DNA from: Syntrophomonas sp. UBA4807
GTDB lineage: Bacteria; Bacillota; Syntrophomonadia; Syntrophomonadales; Syntrophomonadaceae
Direction of reading: 5' to 3'
NCBI GenBank assembly: GCA_002402575.1
Contig: DHGD01000031.1
Span: forward strand, 1-9,752
DNA length: 9,752 nt
Shown here: in pieces, positions 1-6,431 of the stretch
How the letters are laid out: every line of letters starts with the position of its first letter
How positions within the stretch are numbered: the stretch's first letter is position 1
Notes under the pieces: generated by a model
Seen by the model: only the letters and a program-made list of their open reading frames with translations
Database searches by the model: none
What the model was told of the DNA's origin: nothing
Made by a program: the position numbers and the translations under genes

Positions 1-679
1 CGGTTATATGCAGTGGCATCCACTCCCTTATGGCGGTGAGCATGTCATCCAGATCGCGGCTTACGGTGTGGATTATCTTAATGCGGTTGCCCCTCCTGAT
101 GACCTCCGTCATCAGATGGGCCCACTTCTTGATAAATTCTTTATCTCCGAACTGCCATCCGGTGTCTTCGTCACTGCACAGATAAAGCGTCTGCGGCTGC
201 GTTTCACTGATGATCTGCGACAAGAAGGCAATAACTGCTTCTCGCTTGCCTTCCGCTCCGTAGTAAACAGTGATTCCCCCGGCTGGCAGCAGACTGAGTT
301 CAGCAGCATTAATTGGCCTGGGCGGTTCACTTTTAAAATCCATCTGCGCCATATGACCAAAAAACGCGGCCACCTTTTTGCTGCTGCCGTTTTCCTGGGT
401 AAGCCAGCACTGAATCAGTCCGGCGATTCGTGATTGGTCGCGGGGCAATTCTTCGAGGCCCAGCACATGTTTGAGCAATTCCCGGTTATTGTCGGTCATA
501 CAGCGTTTGGCAAAGAATTCCGCCATAGCCTCGACATAATTCTCACGCGGGGGCAGTTGCCTCTGCCCCCGGCGCAAGCGGCTGATATGCGAGGCGTCCA
601 GGGCGGAGCAACGAGCCAGTGTGCTGTTGTTGGTTTTGGTAATATTCATAATAAGATCTAATTTTTCAGCAAATTTCAT
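1..679 (-). CDS. XRE-type helix-turn-helix regulator, N-terminal part (runs off left edge)
   Basis: An open frame on the minus strand starts at ATG 677-679 and has no stop before the window edge, giving 226 residues. A purine-rich ribosome site (GGGAGAGGGG) lies just upstream. Residues about 17-41 (LARCSALDASHISRLRRG) look like the two core helices of a lambda-repressor/XRE helix-turn-helix, with the motif typical of 'choose the site, then recognise it' folds. Residues about 60-125 look helical. Residues about 135-226 (ITVYYG..., KIIHTVSRDLDDML, REWMPLHIT) form an alpha/beta segment that I cannot assign to a named family and is probably a sensor or effector domain. Two plus-strand open frames over the same bases have no ribosome site and are shadows. 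The gene is divergent from the 97-residue gene and probably regulates the shared intergenic region or itself (inference). DNA binding is fairly sure; the ligand is unknown. Confidence 0.82.
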   Translation of the reverse strand, partial: MKFAEKLDLIMNITKTNNSTLARCSALDASHISRLRRGQRQLPPRENYVEAMAEFFAKRCMTDNNRELLKHVLGLEELPRDQSRIAGLIQCWLTQENGSSKKVAAFFGHMAQMDFKSEPPRPINAAELSLLPAGGITVYYGAEGKREAVIAFLSQIISETQPQTLYLCSDEDTGWQFGDKEFIKKWAHLMTEVIRRGNRIKIIHTVSRDLDDMLTAIREWMPLHIT

Positions 680-701
680 ATATCCCCTCTCCCTGGTTTT
701 A

Positions 702-731
702 AGTATAGCAACGGCAGTATTGTTACGGCAA
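702..731 (-). promoter_or_regulatory. Candidate sigma-A promoter of the HTH regulator
   Basis: Read on the minus strand, a -35-like TTGCCG (726-731) is followed after 18 bp by a -10-like TATACT (702-707). Transcription would start near 695, leaving a short leader that still includes the GGGAGAGGGG ribosome site before ATG 679. The -35 box lies inside the second copy of a 14-bp tandem repeat, so anything bound there would affect transcription. The -10 box is good and the -35 box is mediocre; predicted by eye only. Confidence 0.4.
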
Positions 732-738
732 TATTTTT
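711..738. repeat. Imperfect 14-bp tandem direct repeat in the divergent control region
   Basis: Two adjacent 14-bp units, ACGGCAGTATTGTT (711-724) and ACGGCAATATTTTT (725-738), match at 12 of 14 positions. They cover the predicted -35 and spacer of the HTH regulator promoter. Tandem operator half-sites are one explanation, but chance duplication cannot be excluded. Confidence 0.45.
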
Positions 739-754
739 GACATAACCTATGTCA
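738..754. promoter_or_regulatory. Perfect palindrome TGACATA-ACC-TATGTCA, probable operator
   Basis: Seven-base arms TGACATA (738-744) and TATGTCA (748-754) are exact reverse complements around a 3-bp centre. A further TTGACAT begins at 759 and TTGACA at 765, so the TGACA word occurs four times within 33 bp when both strands are counted. The palindrome lies between two divergent genes, one of which encodes a helix-turn-helix protein, which fits an operator for that protein (inference). No ligand or partner is visible. Confidence 0.5.
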
Positions 755-783
755 TGATTTGACATTGACAAACAGCTGCTGCA

Positions 784-814
784 TTGCTAAATGCACCTAT
801 AAATTTCCTATAAT
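784..814 (+). promoter_or_regulatory. Weak candidate promoter for the 97-residue gene
   Basis: An exact TATAAT occurs at 809-814, with a poor -35-like TTGCTA at 784-789 and a long 19-bp spacer. A start near 821 would fall on the ribosome site (821-829), leaving almost no leader, so this may be a chance match in AT-rich DNA. The TTGACA boxes at 759-764 and 765-770 are good -35 sequences, but no matching -10 box lies 16-18 bp downstream. Confidence 0.2.
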
Positions 815-832
815 TGATTTGAGGTGGTGATA

Positions 833-1126
833 ATGGTCTATAAGGTTAGGCTTAAAACCGGTTTTTACGAGACCAGGCCGTACGATTTGTATATAGAGCC
901 GGGACGATTGGTGTTATCGTCAGCGGACGATGAAAATGGCAAGGTATGCATAGATGCAGCCGCTTTGCGGAGCTTTACTCTGATTAATAAGAAGCTTCCT
1001 GAACTCGAAATCCAAACCTTATCCGCCGTATACCTGGCTACCCTCAAAGAACAAGAAAACCTGGAAGATTTGTTTCTGCTGCTTAAACAATATTTCGACC
1101 GACCCATTGTCTATTTGTCAAGGTAG
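833..1126 (+). CDS. Small orphan protein of 97 residues, function unknown
   Basis: The chosen start is ATG 833, because GAGGTGGTG at 821-829 is a good ribosome site just upstream; earlier in-frame GTG codons at 824 and 827 lie inside that site. The stop is TAG 1124-1126. The protein (MVYKVRLKTGFY... to ...DRPIVYLSR) has no signal peptide, membrane segment or cysteine motif. It alternates strand-like stretches with polar turns (VYKVRLKTG, YDLYIEPGRLVLSS, LEIQTLSAVYLATL) and ends in an amphipathic helix (LEDLFLLLKQYFDRP). That layout recalls a small PH-like barrel capped by a C-terminal helix, but this is only a guess at fold. It stands alone, divergent from the HTH regulator and convergent with the respiratory operon. 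I do not recognise the family. Confidence 0.7.
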   Translation: MVYKVRLKTGFYETRPYDLYIEPGRLVLSSADDENGKVCIDAAALRSFTLINKKLPELEIQTLSAVYLATLKEQENLEDLFLLLKQYFDRPIVYLSR

Positions 1127-1155
1127 GCAATAATGCCTTAGATTCTATTGTTTTT
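1125..1155 (+). terminator. Weak candidate terminator of the 97-residue gene
   Basis: A short inverted repeat AGGCA-ATAA-TGCCT (1125-1138) begins within the stop codon, and a T-rich stretch (TTGTTTTT, 1148-1155) follows after about 9 bases. The stem has only 5 bp and the T-run is not adjacent, so termination here is doubtful. Confidence 0.2.
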
Positions 1156-1187
1156 AGTTAGGCGCTGATGAATAGAAGCTAGTGGGT

Positions 1188-1209
1188 TTGGTGCTCAATC
1201 GAGTGCCAA
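1188..1209 (+). repeat. Hairpin-forming element next to a GGGGACGGGG tract
   Basis: TTGGTGCTC (1188-1196) can pair with GAGTGCCAA (1201-1209) across the 4-base loop AATC, giving a 9-bp RNA stem with two G-U pairs on the plus strand; the minus strand would carry two mismatches. It is followed at once by TACGGGGACGGGG and has no T-run, so it does not look like a terminator. The wording resembles small dispersed palindromes flanked by GGGGACGG found in some bacterial genomes near REP-associated transposases. That identity is inferred from memory and unproven. Confidence 0.3.
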
Positions 1210-1218
1210 TACGGGGAC

Positions 1219-1251
1219 GGGGATGCAAAGACTGCAAAGCCCTGCACCCCC
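1219..1251 (-). terminator. Hairpin downstream of the respiratory operon, possible 3' end
   Basis: On the minus strand, GGGGGTGCA and TGCATCCCC pair over 9 bp with one G-T wobble and a 15-base loop, starting 26 bp after the ccsA stop. No T-run follows, so classical intrinsic termination is not supported. It could stabilise the 3' end of the long operon transcript or serve a Rho-type end. It is the strongest stem found in the 150-bp gap between the convergent genes. Confidence 0.28.
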
Positions 1252-1276
1252 AGGGAAGAGGGGTATCATTAATTTA

Positions 1277-2116
1277 TCAAGCGTAACTATGCAGCCCTGC
1301 CAGCCAGTAATTGACCCCGAAGAAGGTAAACAATACCGCCGCGAACCCTATTACCGCGATGACGGAAGATCGTCGCCCTCTCCAGCCGTAGGTTTGTCTG
1401 ACATGCAAGCAGGCCGCATAAATTAACCAGGTTATCAAAGACCAGGTTTCTTTGGGGTCCCAGCTCCAATAGGCGCCCCAGGCCTGCTCGGCCCAGATGG
1501 CCCCGCTGATTATCACCAGAGACAGCAGGAAGAATCCGACCGTGATAAACCGATAACAGGATTCATCAAGTACTTCCATGGCAGGCAGGCTCTGGCACAG
1601 CTCCGCCATCCGGCTGTTGTGCTGATTACAGCTTTCCTTGACCAGAAACATCACTGCCAGCGCAAAGGATAGGGCCAAGGCCCCGTAAGAGAGTATGGCA
1701 GTAGCCACATGTACGCTCAGCCAATTACTTTTTAAGGCTGGCATCAGGGGGGAGACCATTTTCTGGCTGGAGGGCATTTCCACCGCGATATAAGCCAGAA
1801 GCACCCATACCACCGGCAGAAGGAAAAGGCCCACTGATTTGAAACGGTAGCGGTACTGCACCCATAGAAAGAACAGCACTATACCCCAGGCAAAGGCCAC
1901 CAGAAACTCGTATCCATTGGCTAATGGCAGCCTGCCCGCGCTAACATAGCGCATTATCAAAGCCAGGGTATTAGCCGCCCAGCCCAGCGCGGTGACATAG
2001 TCGGCAAACCGGCCCACCACTTTCCGTTTAGAGGCCAGTTCCCATACATACAATAATATTGCTGCCGTGTACAGTGCAAAGGCGGCACTGAAGACCATAT
2101 TTTCATACATTTGCAT
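1277..2116 (-). CDS. ccsA: Cytochrome c maturation protein CcsA/ResC (System II)
   Basis: This 279-residue polytopic membrane protein is the heme-handling half of the System II cytochrome c synthetase. With ResB it carries heme to the outer face of the membrane and attaches it to CXXCH motifs. The tryptophan-rich WWD motif is clear at residues about 213-225 (WGAYWSWDPKETW). H136 in the WLSVHVATAILSYG segment and H275 in the C-terminal GLHSY segment match the conserved external histidines of the family. About eight hydrophobic segments are visible, and length is normal for stand-alone CcsA. The ATG at 2116 is preferred because AAAGGGGTG lies 7 bases upstream. It overlaps the end of resB by 14 bp, which suggests translational coupling. 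As last gene of the operon it probably serves the pentaheme cytochrome encoded upstream. Confidence 0.93.
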   Translation of the reverse strand: MQMYENMVFSAAFALYTAAILLYVWELASKRKVVGRFADYVTALGWAANTLALIMRYVSAGRLPLANGYEFLVAFAWGIVLFFLWVQYRYRFKSVGLFLLPVVWVLLAYIAVEMPSSQKMVSPLMPALKSNWLSVHVATAILSYGALALSFALAVMFLVKESCNQHNSRMAELCQSLPAMEVLDESCYRFITVGFFLLSLVIISGAIWAEQAWGAYWSWDPKETWSLITWLIYAACLHVRQTYGWRGRRSSVIAVIGFAAVLFTFFGVNYWLAGLHSYA

Positions 2117-3458
2117 CCACGAGCACCCCTTTATCAGTCAAGTCCCCAGTTTGAAGATTTGACAACCTTTTTATCTCATTGCTTATAGCCTCGATGCTCT
2201 CAGCCAGCACAACCTGATTCTTACTGGCCGTGCCGCCCACGGTGACCATTATTCGGGCGCCGTCCGCGCGCAGCACCAGCCATAGCTTATGCGGCCTCAT
2301 AAAGAAGGACATTGCCATCCCGCATAGCAGGAAAAATGAACCCAGCCAGATCAGAGGCACGCCAGGGTCCTTCTTGACTAGCAGGCCGGTATAGGGCACA
2401 GTTTTCACAAGCCTTACGGTATGCCCTTGACTGCCAATAACAACAGGCATATCAAATCCGGTCTCACCTGTCTTTATATGCTGGTTGCCCTGAAATATGG
2501 CATAGGCCAGCTGCGAGGCCGTGCCCAGGTCATAACCGGGTTGACTGGCAGCGGGAATAGCGGCGGTTGCGGTGTAATCTGTTCCCGGTATGGCGAAGCG
2601 CTGTCCGGGCATCACCAGGCCTGATTTTAATGGCTTGCCATCGGCTGATGTAATTAGCACCTCAATGGCTTCACCGTAACCGGCCTGGTAGAATTTGACC
2701 CCTTTATAATTCAAGGGCTGATTCACCCCGATGGTTGCATCCTGCGGGGCGGCCTGTTCCTCAATAATGCTCACCCGGCTGAAGTATCCCGAGGGGGTCG
2801 AATCAGCGTAGCGTTCAATATGGAAGTCGTCAATTTGCACTTTAAAACCTGTTGTTCCCGGCGCCACGCCACTTCCGGGGATGCTGTCCAAACCGAAAAC
2901 AGCTCCCACCGGAGCGTTTATACTGCCCTGGAAACCAAACACCGCCCCAATCAAAACCCCCAGCATGACAATCAGAAAACTAAAGTGAGTGATTAGCGAT
3001 CCCCACGTACTGAGGCCGCCGTATTGAGCGCCTACACGGTACTCACCGGACTGGCTATCATGCCAGGTTTCATAACCGCGCATTTTTAAAAGCTTGACTA
3101 CTCTTGCGCAGATATCAGAGTAATTGCCGGTAATCAAAAATCTTGTTTGTTTCTGGAATTGAGCGATTTGCCCGCTGTTAAACAGCGGTTTCTCACCTCT
3201 TCTTTTTGGCAGTGTCGTGAGGCGATAAAAGCTGCAAGCGATCAGATTCAACGCGGCAAGGGTCAACAAGCCCGCATACCACCAGGAATGGAATACATCA
3301 TTAAGCTGCAGCCGGTTATACCATGTTCCGGCTGAACCGGTCCAATCTTGCGGGGGTATGACGGTTCCTGCAATGGAGGCTATGATAATGGCCGCGACCA
3401 GAACCAAACCGGTTTGCATGGATCTGAATCTGTCCAGCCAGCTTTTATCGCCAGACAC
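2103..3458 (-). CDS. resB: Cytochrome c maturation protein ResB (System II)
   Basis: This 451-residue protein is the partner of CcsA in heme delivery and apocytochrome ligation. Membrane segments are visible at residues about 17-35, 58-77, 155-175 and 366-387, with a large external domain of about 190 residues between the third and fourth, the usual ResB plan. Family marks include FHSWWYAGLLTLAALNLIACS (split over residues 56-75), a histidine in the third segment (ITHFSF, H158), NQPLNYKGVKFYQ in the external domain, and DPGVPLIWLGSFF leading into the last helix. The start is GTG 3458 with AAGGAAGTG upstream. It follows the cytochrome b gene after 61 bp, the widest gap in the operon, and overlaps ccsA by 14 bp. 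No truncation or frameshift is seen. Confidence 0.93.
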   Translation of the reverse strand: MSGDKSWLDRFRSMQTGLVLVAAIIIASIAGTVIPPQDWTGSAGTWYNRLQLNDVFHSWWYAGLLTLAALNLIACSFYRLTTLPKRRGEKPLFNSGQIAQFQKQTRFLITGNYSDICARVVKLLKMRGYETWHDSQSGEYRVGAQYGGLSTWGSLITHFSFLIVMLGVLIGAVFGFQGSINAPVGAVFGLDSIPGSGVAPGTTGFKVQIDDFHIERYADSTPSGYFSRVSIIEEQAAPQDATIGVNQPLNYKGVKFYQAGYGEAIEVLITSADGKPLKSGLVMPGQRFAIPGTDYTATAAIPAASQPGYDLGTASQLAYAIFQGNQHIKTGETGFDMPVVIGSQGHTVRLVKTVPYTGLLVKKDPGVPLIWLGSFFLLCGMAMSFFMRPHKLWLVLRADGARIMVTVGGTASKNQVVLAESIEAISNEIKRLSNLQTGDLTDKGVLVDANV

Positions 3459-3519
3459 ACGATCACTTCCTTAAATGAATTGACTTGATATTCACAGCAA
3501 GCTCACGCGCAGGTCTTAC

Positions 3520-4326
3520 TCACATCAGACCCAGCGGCAGGTAGCCGTAGAGAAACCAGATCAGAACCGCCGCATAGACTACCATCTGTATGGCGATCAA
3601 TACCGGATTGCGTCGGAATTTTGACCTTTCTATAGCTGCGCTTTGCACCCCTATAACCGGAGGGGTTTCAAGCCGCAGTTCCAGAGGGTGAAATTCCTCC
3701 ATCTCCTGTCGGGAGAATTTTCCATCCAGCCATACCTTGTTCATGGGGAACACCATCGGGCTGAAATGGGCGTTGTAAAAATGCCACACAAAAATCGCCA
3801 TTATAGCCAGCATGGCTTCGTCACTGTGCGCTACCTGGGCACAATTGATAAAGGTTCGCGAAACATACTGGGCCGAGGCCTGGGGAAACCATAATATCAG
3901 CCCGGAGCCGACCATAATGGCTATGCCCCAGAATACCGCCCAGTAGTCGAATTTTTCCTTGTAGGAATAACGGTCAAACTGCGCATCTCGCTTAGTCATG
4001 CCCAGACAGTAGGCCATATGATCTAAAAGATCGGTAACGTCTTTCCAGGTTGGAATCATGGCCTTGGAACTCTGTTTAACCACCACCAGGCTGAACACCA
4101 GGTAACCCAGATGGTAAACTGCCGCAATAATCATTACCACGGCAGCCGCCTTGTGGATGGTGAGCATGGTCGTAAATCCCCCCAACAGGGCGCACAACTT
4201 TACCGCCCAGGTTTTAGCGGCATACTTTAACGGCAGTCCGGTCAAGGCTAGGACGATAAAGCTGGTAAACAGCAAAATGTGCTGCAGACGGTGGTGAATA
4301 TTCCATCTCTGATACACACTGCCCAA
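3520..4326 (-). CDS. Membrane cytochrome b subunit (cytochrome b561/FdnI/HydC-like)
   Basis: This 268-residue protein has five hydrophobic segments at residues about 16-34, 55-84, 128-147, 165-187 and 240-263. Histidines sit in or at the helix ends: H11/H12/H16, H58, H72, H167, H182 and H187, which suits two b-type hemes as in FdnI/HydC-type quinone-reactive cytochromes. The role, inferred from family and context, is electron exchange between menaquinone and the neighbouring pentaheme cytochrome c or the ferredoxin subunit. The chosen start is TTG 4326, with AAGGGGTG 7 bases upstream; the next option, GTG 4317, lies too far from that site. It follows the cytochrome c gene by 16 bp. Heme ligands cannot be fixed without an alignment. 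Confidence 0.85.
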   Translation of the reverse strand: MGSVYQRWNIHHRLQHILLFTSFIVLALTGLPLKYAAKTWAVKLCALLGGFTTMLTIHKAAAVVMIIAAVYHLGYLVFSLVVVKQSSKAMIPTWKDVTDLLDHMAYCLGMTKRDAQFDRYSYKEKFDYWAVFWGIAIMVGSGLILWFPQASAQYVSRTFINCAQVAHSDEAMLAIMAIFVWHFYNAHFSPMVFPMNKVWLDGKFSRQEMEEFHPLELRLETPPVIGVQSAAIERSKFRRNPVLIAIQMVVYAAVLIWFLYGYLPLGLM

Positions 4327-4342
4327 GATAATTCACCCCTTT

Positions 4343-5005
4343 CTAGTTCTTCCGGCTCCTGGCCTGTTTTAACAGGTGGTACAGTTCTATTTCCATATGG
4401 ACGATCATTCCCGCTACTGTTAAAATGGTCAGCCAGACGAAGAACTTGAGTGTATTGTGTTCCGCCAGACCAGTGCCAGCGGCCAGAGACCCATGCTCCA
4501 CGCCTTTAATGAAATTATCCTGCGCTTCCCCTTCATGGCACTTGGCACAGGTCTGGGGCAGCCGGATAGCGGAATAAGTGGCTTGAGGATCGGATCGCTC
4601 TAAGACATTATGAGACCCGTGACAGTCGATACAATTTGCCGTCTCGATACTGCCTAAAAGCAGCCCGCGGCCATGAACGCTCTCATTATAGGATTCCAGT
4701 TCCTCGGCATGGCAGGCGCCGCAGGTTTCGGGGACATTTTGCGGCGATATCAGGCTTACCATTGGCTTTTCCCTGCCTTCCCGGTATCCCAGGAGATGTT
4801 CGCTGCTTATATTGGGATGACAGGCCAGGCAGGAAAAGTCGCTGTGCACCGAAGCGGAGGTGAACTGGCCCACCTCAGCGTGACAGCTCAGGCAATTCTG
4901 ATTGCTGAAATCGGGCGGTTCAGCGCCAGCCACAGCCAGGCTGGCGGACGCTAGAACTATTAGGATTATGCTGAAACTTAAAGCCAATAATTTAGATAAG
5001 GGCAT
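4343..5005 (-). CDS. Membrane-anchored pentaheme cytochrome c
   Basis: Starting at ATG 5005 (AAAGGGGTG 9 bases upstream) the protein has 220 residues; an upstream TTG at 5032 would place the ribosome site inside the gene and is rejected. Residues 1-28 form a Sec signal peptide ending AVAGA. Five CXXCH heme motifs follow at residues about 38-42, 59-63, 95-99, 125-129 and 153-157. Extra histidines (H54, H111 in SVHG, H132 in GSHN, H171 in VEHG) could be distal ligands, suggesting bis-histidine hemes. A single membrane helix at about 184-203 ends in HMEIELYH, so the heme domain faces outwards. The segment from SVHGRG to CIDCHGSHN resembles multiheme cytochromes paired or fused with cytochrome b. 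Being next to the cytochrome b gene, it probably relays electrons between it and the Mo enzyme. Confidence 0.9.
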   Translation of the reverse strand: MPLSKLLALSFSIILIVLASASLAVAGAEPPDFSNQNCLSCHAEVGQFTSASVHSDFSCLACHPNISSEHLLGYREGREKPMVSLISPQNVPETCGACHAEELESYNESVHGRGLLLGSIETANCIDCHGSHNVLERSDPQATYSAIRLPQTCAKCHEGEAQDNFIKGVEHGSLAAGTGLAEHNTLKFFVWLTILTVAGMIVHMEIELYHLLKQARSRKN

Positions 5006-5028
5006 CGATGGTATCACCCCTTTATGCC

Positions 5029-5658
5029 TCAATTCTGTTCATGCTGGTTTACAGGTTGGAACAGAGCCCTAAGCATATCCCCCATGCCTTGGTAAAATGG
5101 ACTTCTGGCATGCTTAGAAAGCCGGTCGGCTACACTCAGCCCAAAATGAGACAGGTGCCGGGACAGGGTTTCCTCTTGCAGCCTTAAAGCCATTTGCTCA
5201 TTATCGGTATTTCCGCTCTTAAGGGCTTCCATTTCCTGATAGATGAGATAAGACATGAATTCCAGCTCCAGGGCAATATGGTCCGGTGGCAGCTTGAATT
5301 CGCTTCCGGGTTTCAGCCCGGCTTCATCGTACAACCTGGCAATTTGAAAGGTAGAGTCCTGAAAGAGCTTGCCTTCCTTGTATACCGATTCAAACAGGGG
5401 TACCAGTCTGGGTTTGGATACATGGCACATATGGGTGTATTCTTTTTGCAAATCCAACAATAAGGCATCTATTGTATCGAAGGCAGCTAAATACTCCCTG
5501 AATGCTTGGTATCTTTCCTGGGGCAAATTCTTCATAATCGGATTATCGAGCAGATCCTCTGCAAGCGCTTCATCCGGATAATCCAGGGCTTTGGACATCC
5601 AAAAATAAATGTTTAGATCAGCCTTCAGTTCTTCCAGGCGTTTTTCATCAATCCGCAT
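5029..5658 (-). CDS. TorD/DmsD-family molybdoenzyme maturation chaperone
   Basis: Starting at ATG 5658 (CAGGGGG site upstream) the protein has 209 residues, the usual family length. An in-frame GTG at 5700 would add 14 residues, but its AGGAGG directly abuts the codon, so it is less likely. The protein is all-helical, cytoplasmic and without signal peptide or cysteine clusters. The family signature is visible at residues about 124-136 (PPDHIALELEFMS), and YTHMCHVSKPRLVPLFESVYKEG covers residues 74-96 in two parts around the conserved PLFESVY. Proteins of this family bind the Tat signal of a partner Mo/W enzyme and hold it for cofactor insertion; here that partner is the gene product two genes upstream. 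The cytochrome c gene starts 23 bp downstream. Confidence 0.9.
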   Translation of the reverse strand: MRIDEKRLEELKADLNIYFWMSKALDYPDEALAEDLLDNPIMKNLPQERYQAFREYLAAFDTIDALLLDLQKEYTHMCHVSKPRLVPLFESVYKEGKLFQDSTFQIARLYDEAGLKPGSEFKLPPDHIALELEFMSYLIYQEMEALKSGNTDNEQMALRLQEETLSRHLSHFGLSVADRLSKHARSPFYQGMGDMLRALFQPVNQHEQN

Positions 5659-5678
5659 TTGTTTACCCCCTGCTTTGT

Positions 5679-5701
5679 GGTGAGCGCAAGACGCGCTCAC
5701 C
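5679..5701 (-). promoter_or_regulatory. Perfect 9-bp hairpin between ferredoxin-subunit and chaperone genes
   Basis: On the minus-strand transcript GGTGAGCGC (5701-5693) pairs exactly with GCGCTCACC (5687-5679) over the 5-base loop GTCTT. The first two G bases belong to an AGGAGG sequence, so the fold would hide part of that ribosome site. It leaves the second site (AGGGGG) in front of ATG 5658 open. No T-run follows, so it is not a terminator. Candidate roles are mRNA processing or stabilisation, or setting the ratio of structural subunits to chaperone. Confidence 0.55.
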
Positions 5702-5711
5702 TCCTAGTCAA

Positions 5712-6416
5712 CTACTCTTCCTTAGCAATCTCAGTTCTTCTGGCACTGTATTTCTTAAGTCCTGCATAAGCGGCCGCAGCCACTACCGCAACCCCTGCCG
5801 CGGTTCCGCCCAAGGCCAGCGGGCTCATACCCGCCTTGAACTTATCCACCGCCGGGTAACCGACCACTGCGGGATCGGCCTTGGTGAGGATAAACATACT
5901 GGTTCCGCCATTTTCCTCCAAGCCATAAAGATTCAACTTGCCGTCACCAGCCATCTTCTGGGCTTTGGCTATCATGGCTTCTCTTTCCCCGAATTCCAAG
6001 GCTCCGGTGGGGCAAACCTGCACGCAGGCGGGGATGGCTTTTTCATCTTTGCCTAGATCGCGGTGTGCGCACATGCTGCATTTCACAATCTGATTGTGCT
6101 CTTTGTCCAGCTTAGGTACGTGGAAGGGACATTTCTGAACACAAGTACCGCAGCGGATGCACACATTGGTATCCCATAAAACCGGGCCGTAATCGGTTTT
6201 GGTGAGGGCTTTTTTGGGGCAGTTTTCCACACAGGTAGGTTCCAGGCAATGCATACAGCGCTGGTGATACATGCCCTCGTCATTTATCTGCACCACTGTT
6301 CGGGTATTGCCATTGGCGGCTACATCGTGAATTCTATTCTCCTGCACGCATTTGTAGAAACAAGTGTTGCATCCGGTACAGAATCGGCCGTCTAGTAAAA
6401 TCGCGTATTGTTTCAT
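5712..6416 (-). CDS. Four-cluster ferredoxin subunit of the molybdoenzyme, C-terminal membrane tail
   Basis: This 234-residue protein is the electron-transfer (beta) subunit of the complex. Sixteen cysteines fall in four groups that would bind four [4Fe-4S] clusters: C13/16/19/23, C54/57/62/66, C86/89/92/96 and C113/116/131/135. This is the layout of DmsB, PhsB and FdnH. A small domain follows, and residues about 198-220 form a single hydrophobic helix (SPLALGGTAAGVAVV...), a tail seen in FdnH-type subunits but not in soluble DmsB. There is no signal peptide, so it probably crosses the membrane with the Tat-targeted catalytic subunit (known for the family). ATG 6416 has GGGAGGG 9 bases upstream, and the gene begins 15 bp after the catalytic gene stops, consistent with fixed stoichiometry. 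Confidence 0.93.
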   Translation of the reverse strand: MKQYAILLDGRFCTGCNTCFYKCVQENRIHDVAANGNTRTVVQINDEGMYHQRCMHCLEPTCVENCPKKALTKTDYGPVLWDTNVCIRCGTCVQKCPFHVPKLDKEHNQIVKCSMCAHRDLGKDEKAIPACVQVCPTGALEFGEREAMIAKAQKMAGDGKLNLYGLEENGGTSMFILTKADPAVVGYPAVDKFKAGMSPLALGGTAAGVAVVAAAAYAGLKKYSARRTEIAKEE

Positions 6417-6431
6417 ATTCCACTACCCTCC

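Noticed and set aside
8..661. Two consecutive plus-strand open frames over the left end (8-433 and 434-661)
   Set aside because: They lie opposite a minus-strand frame that is open to the window edge, has a helix-turn-helix motif and a good ribosome site. The plus-strand frames have neither ribosome sites nor recognisable motifs.
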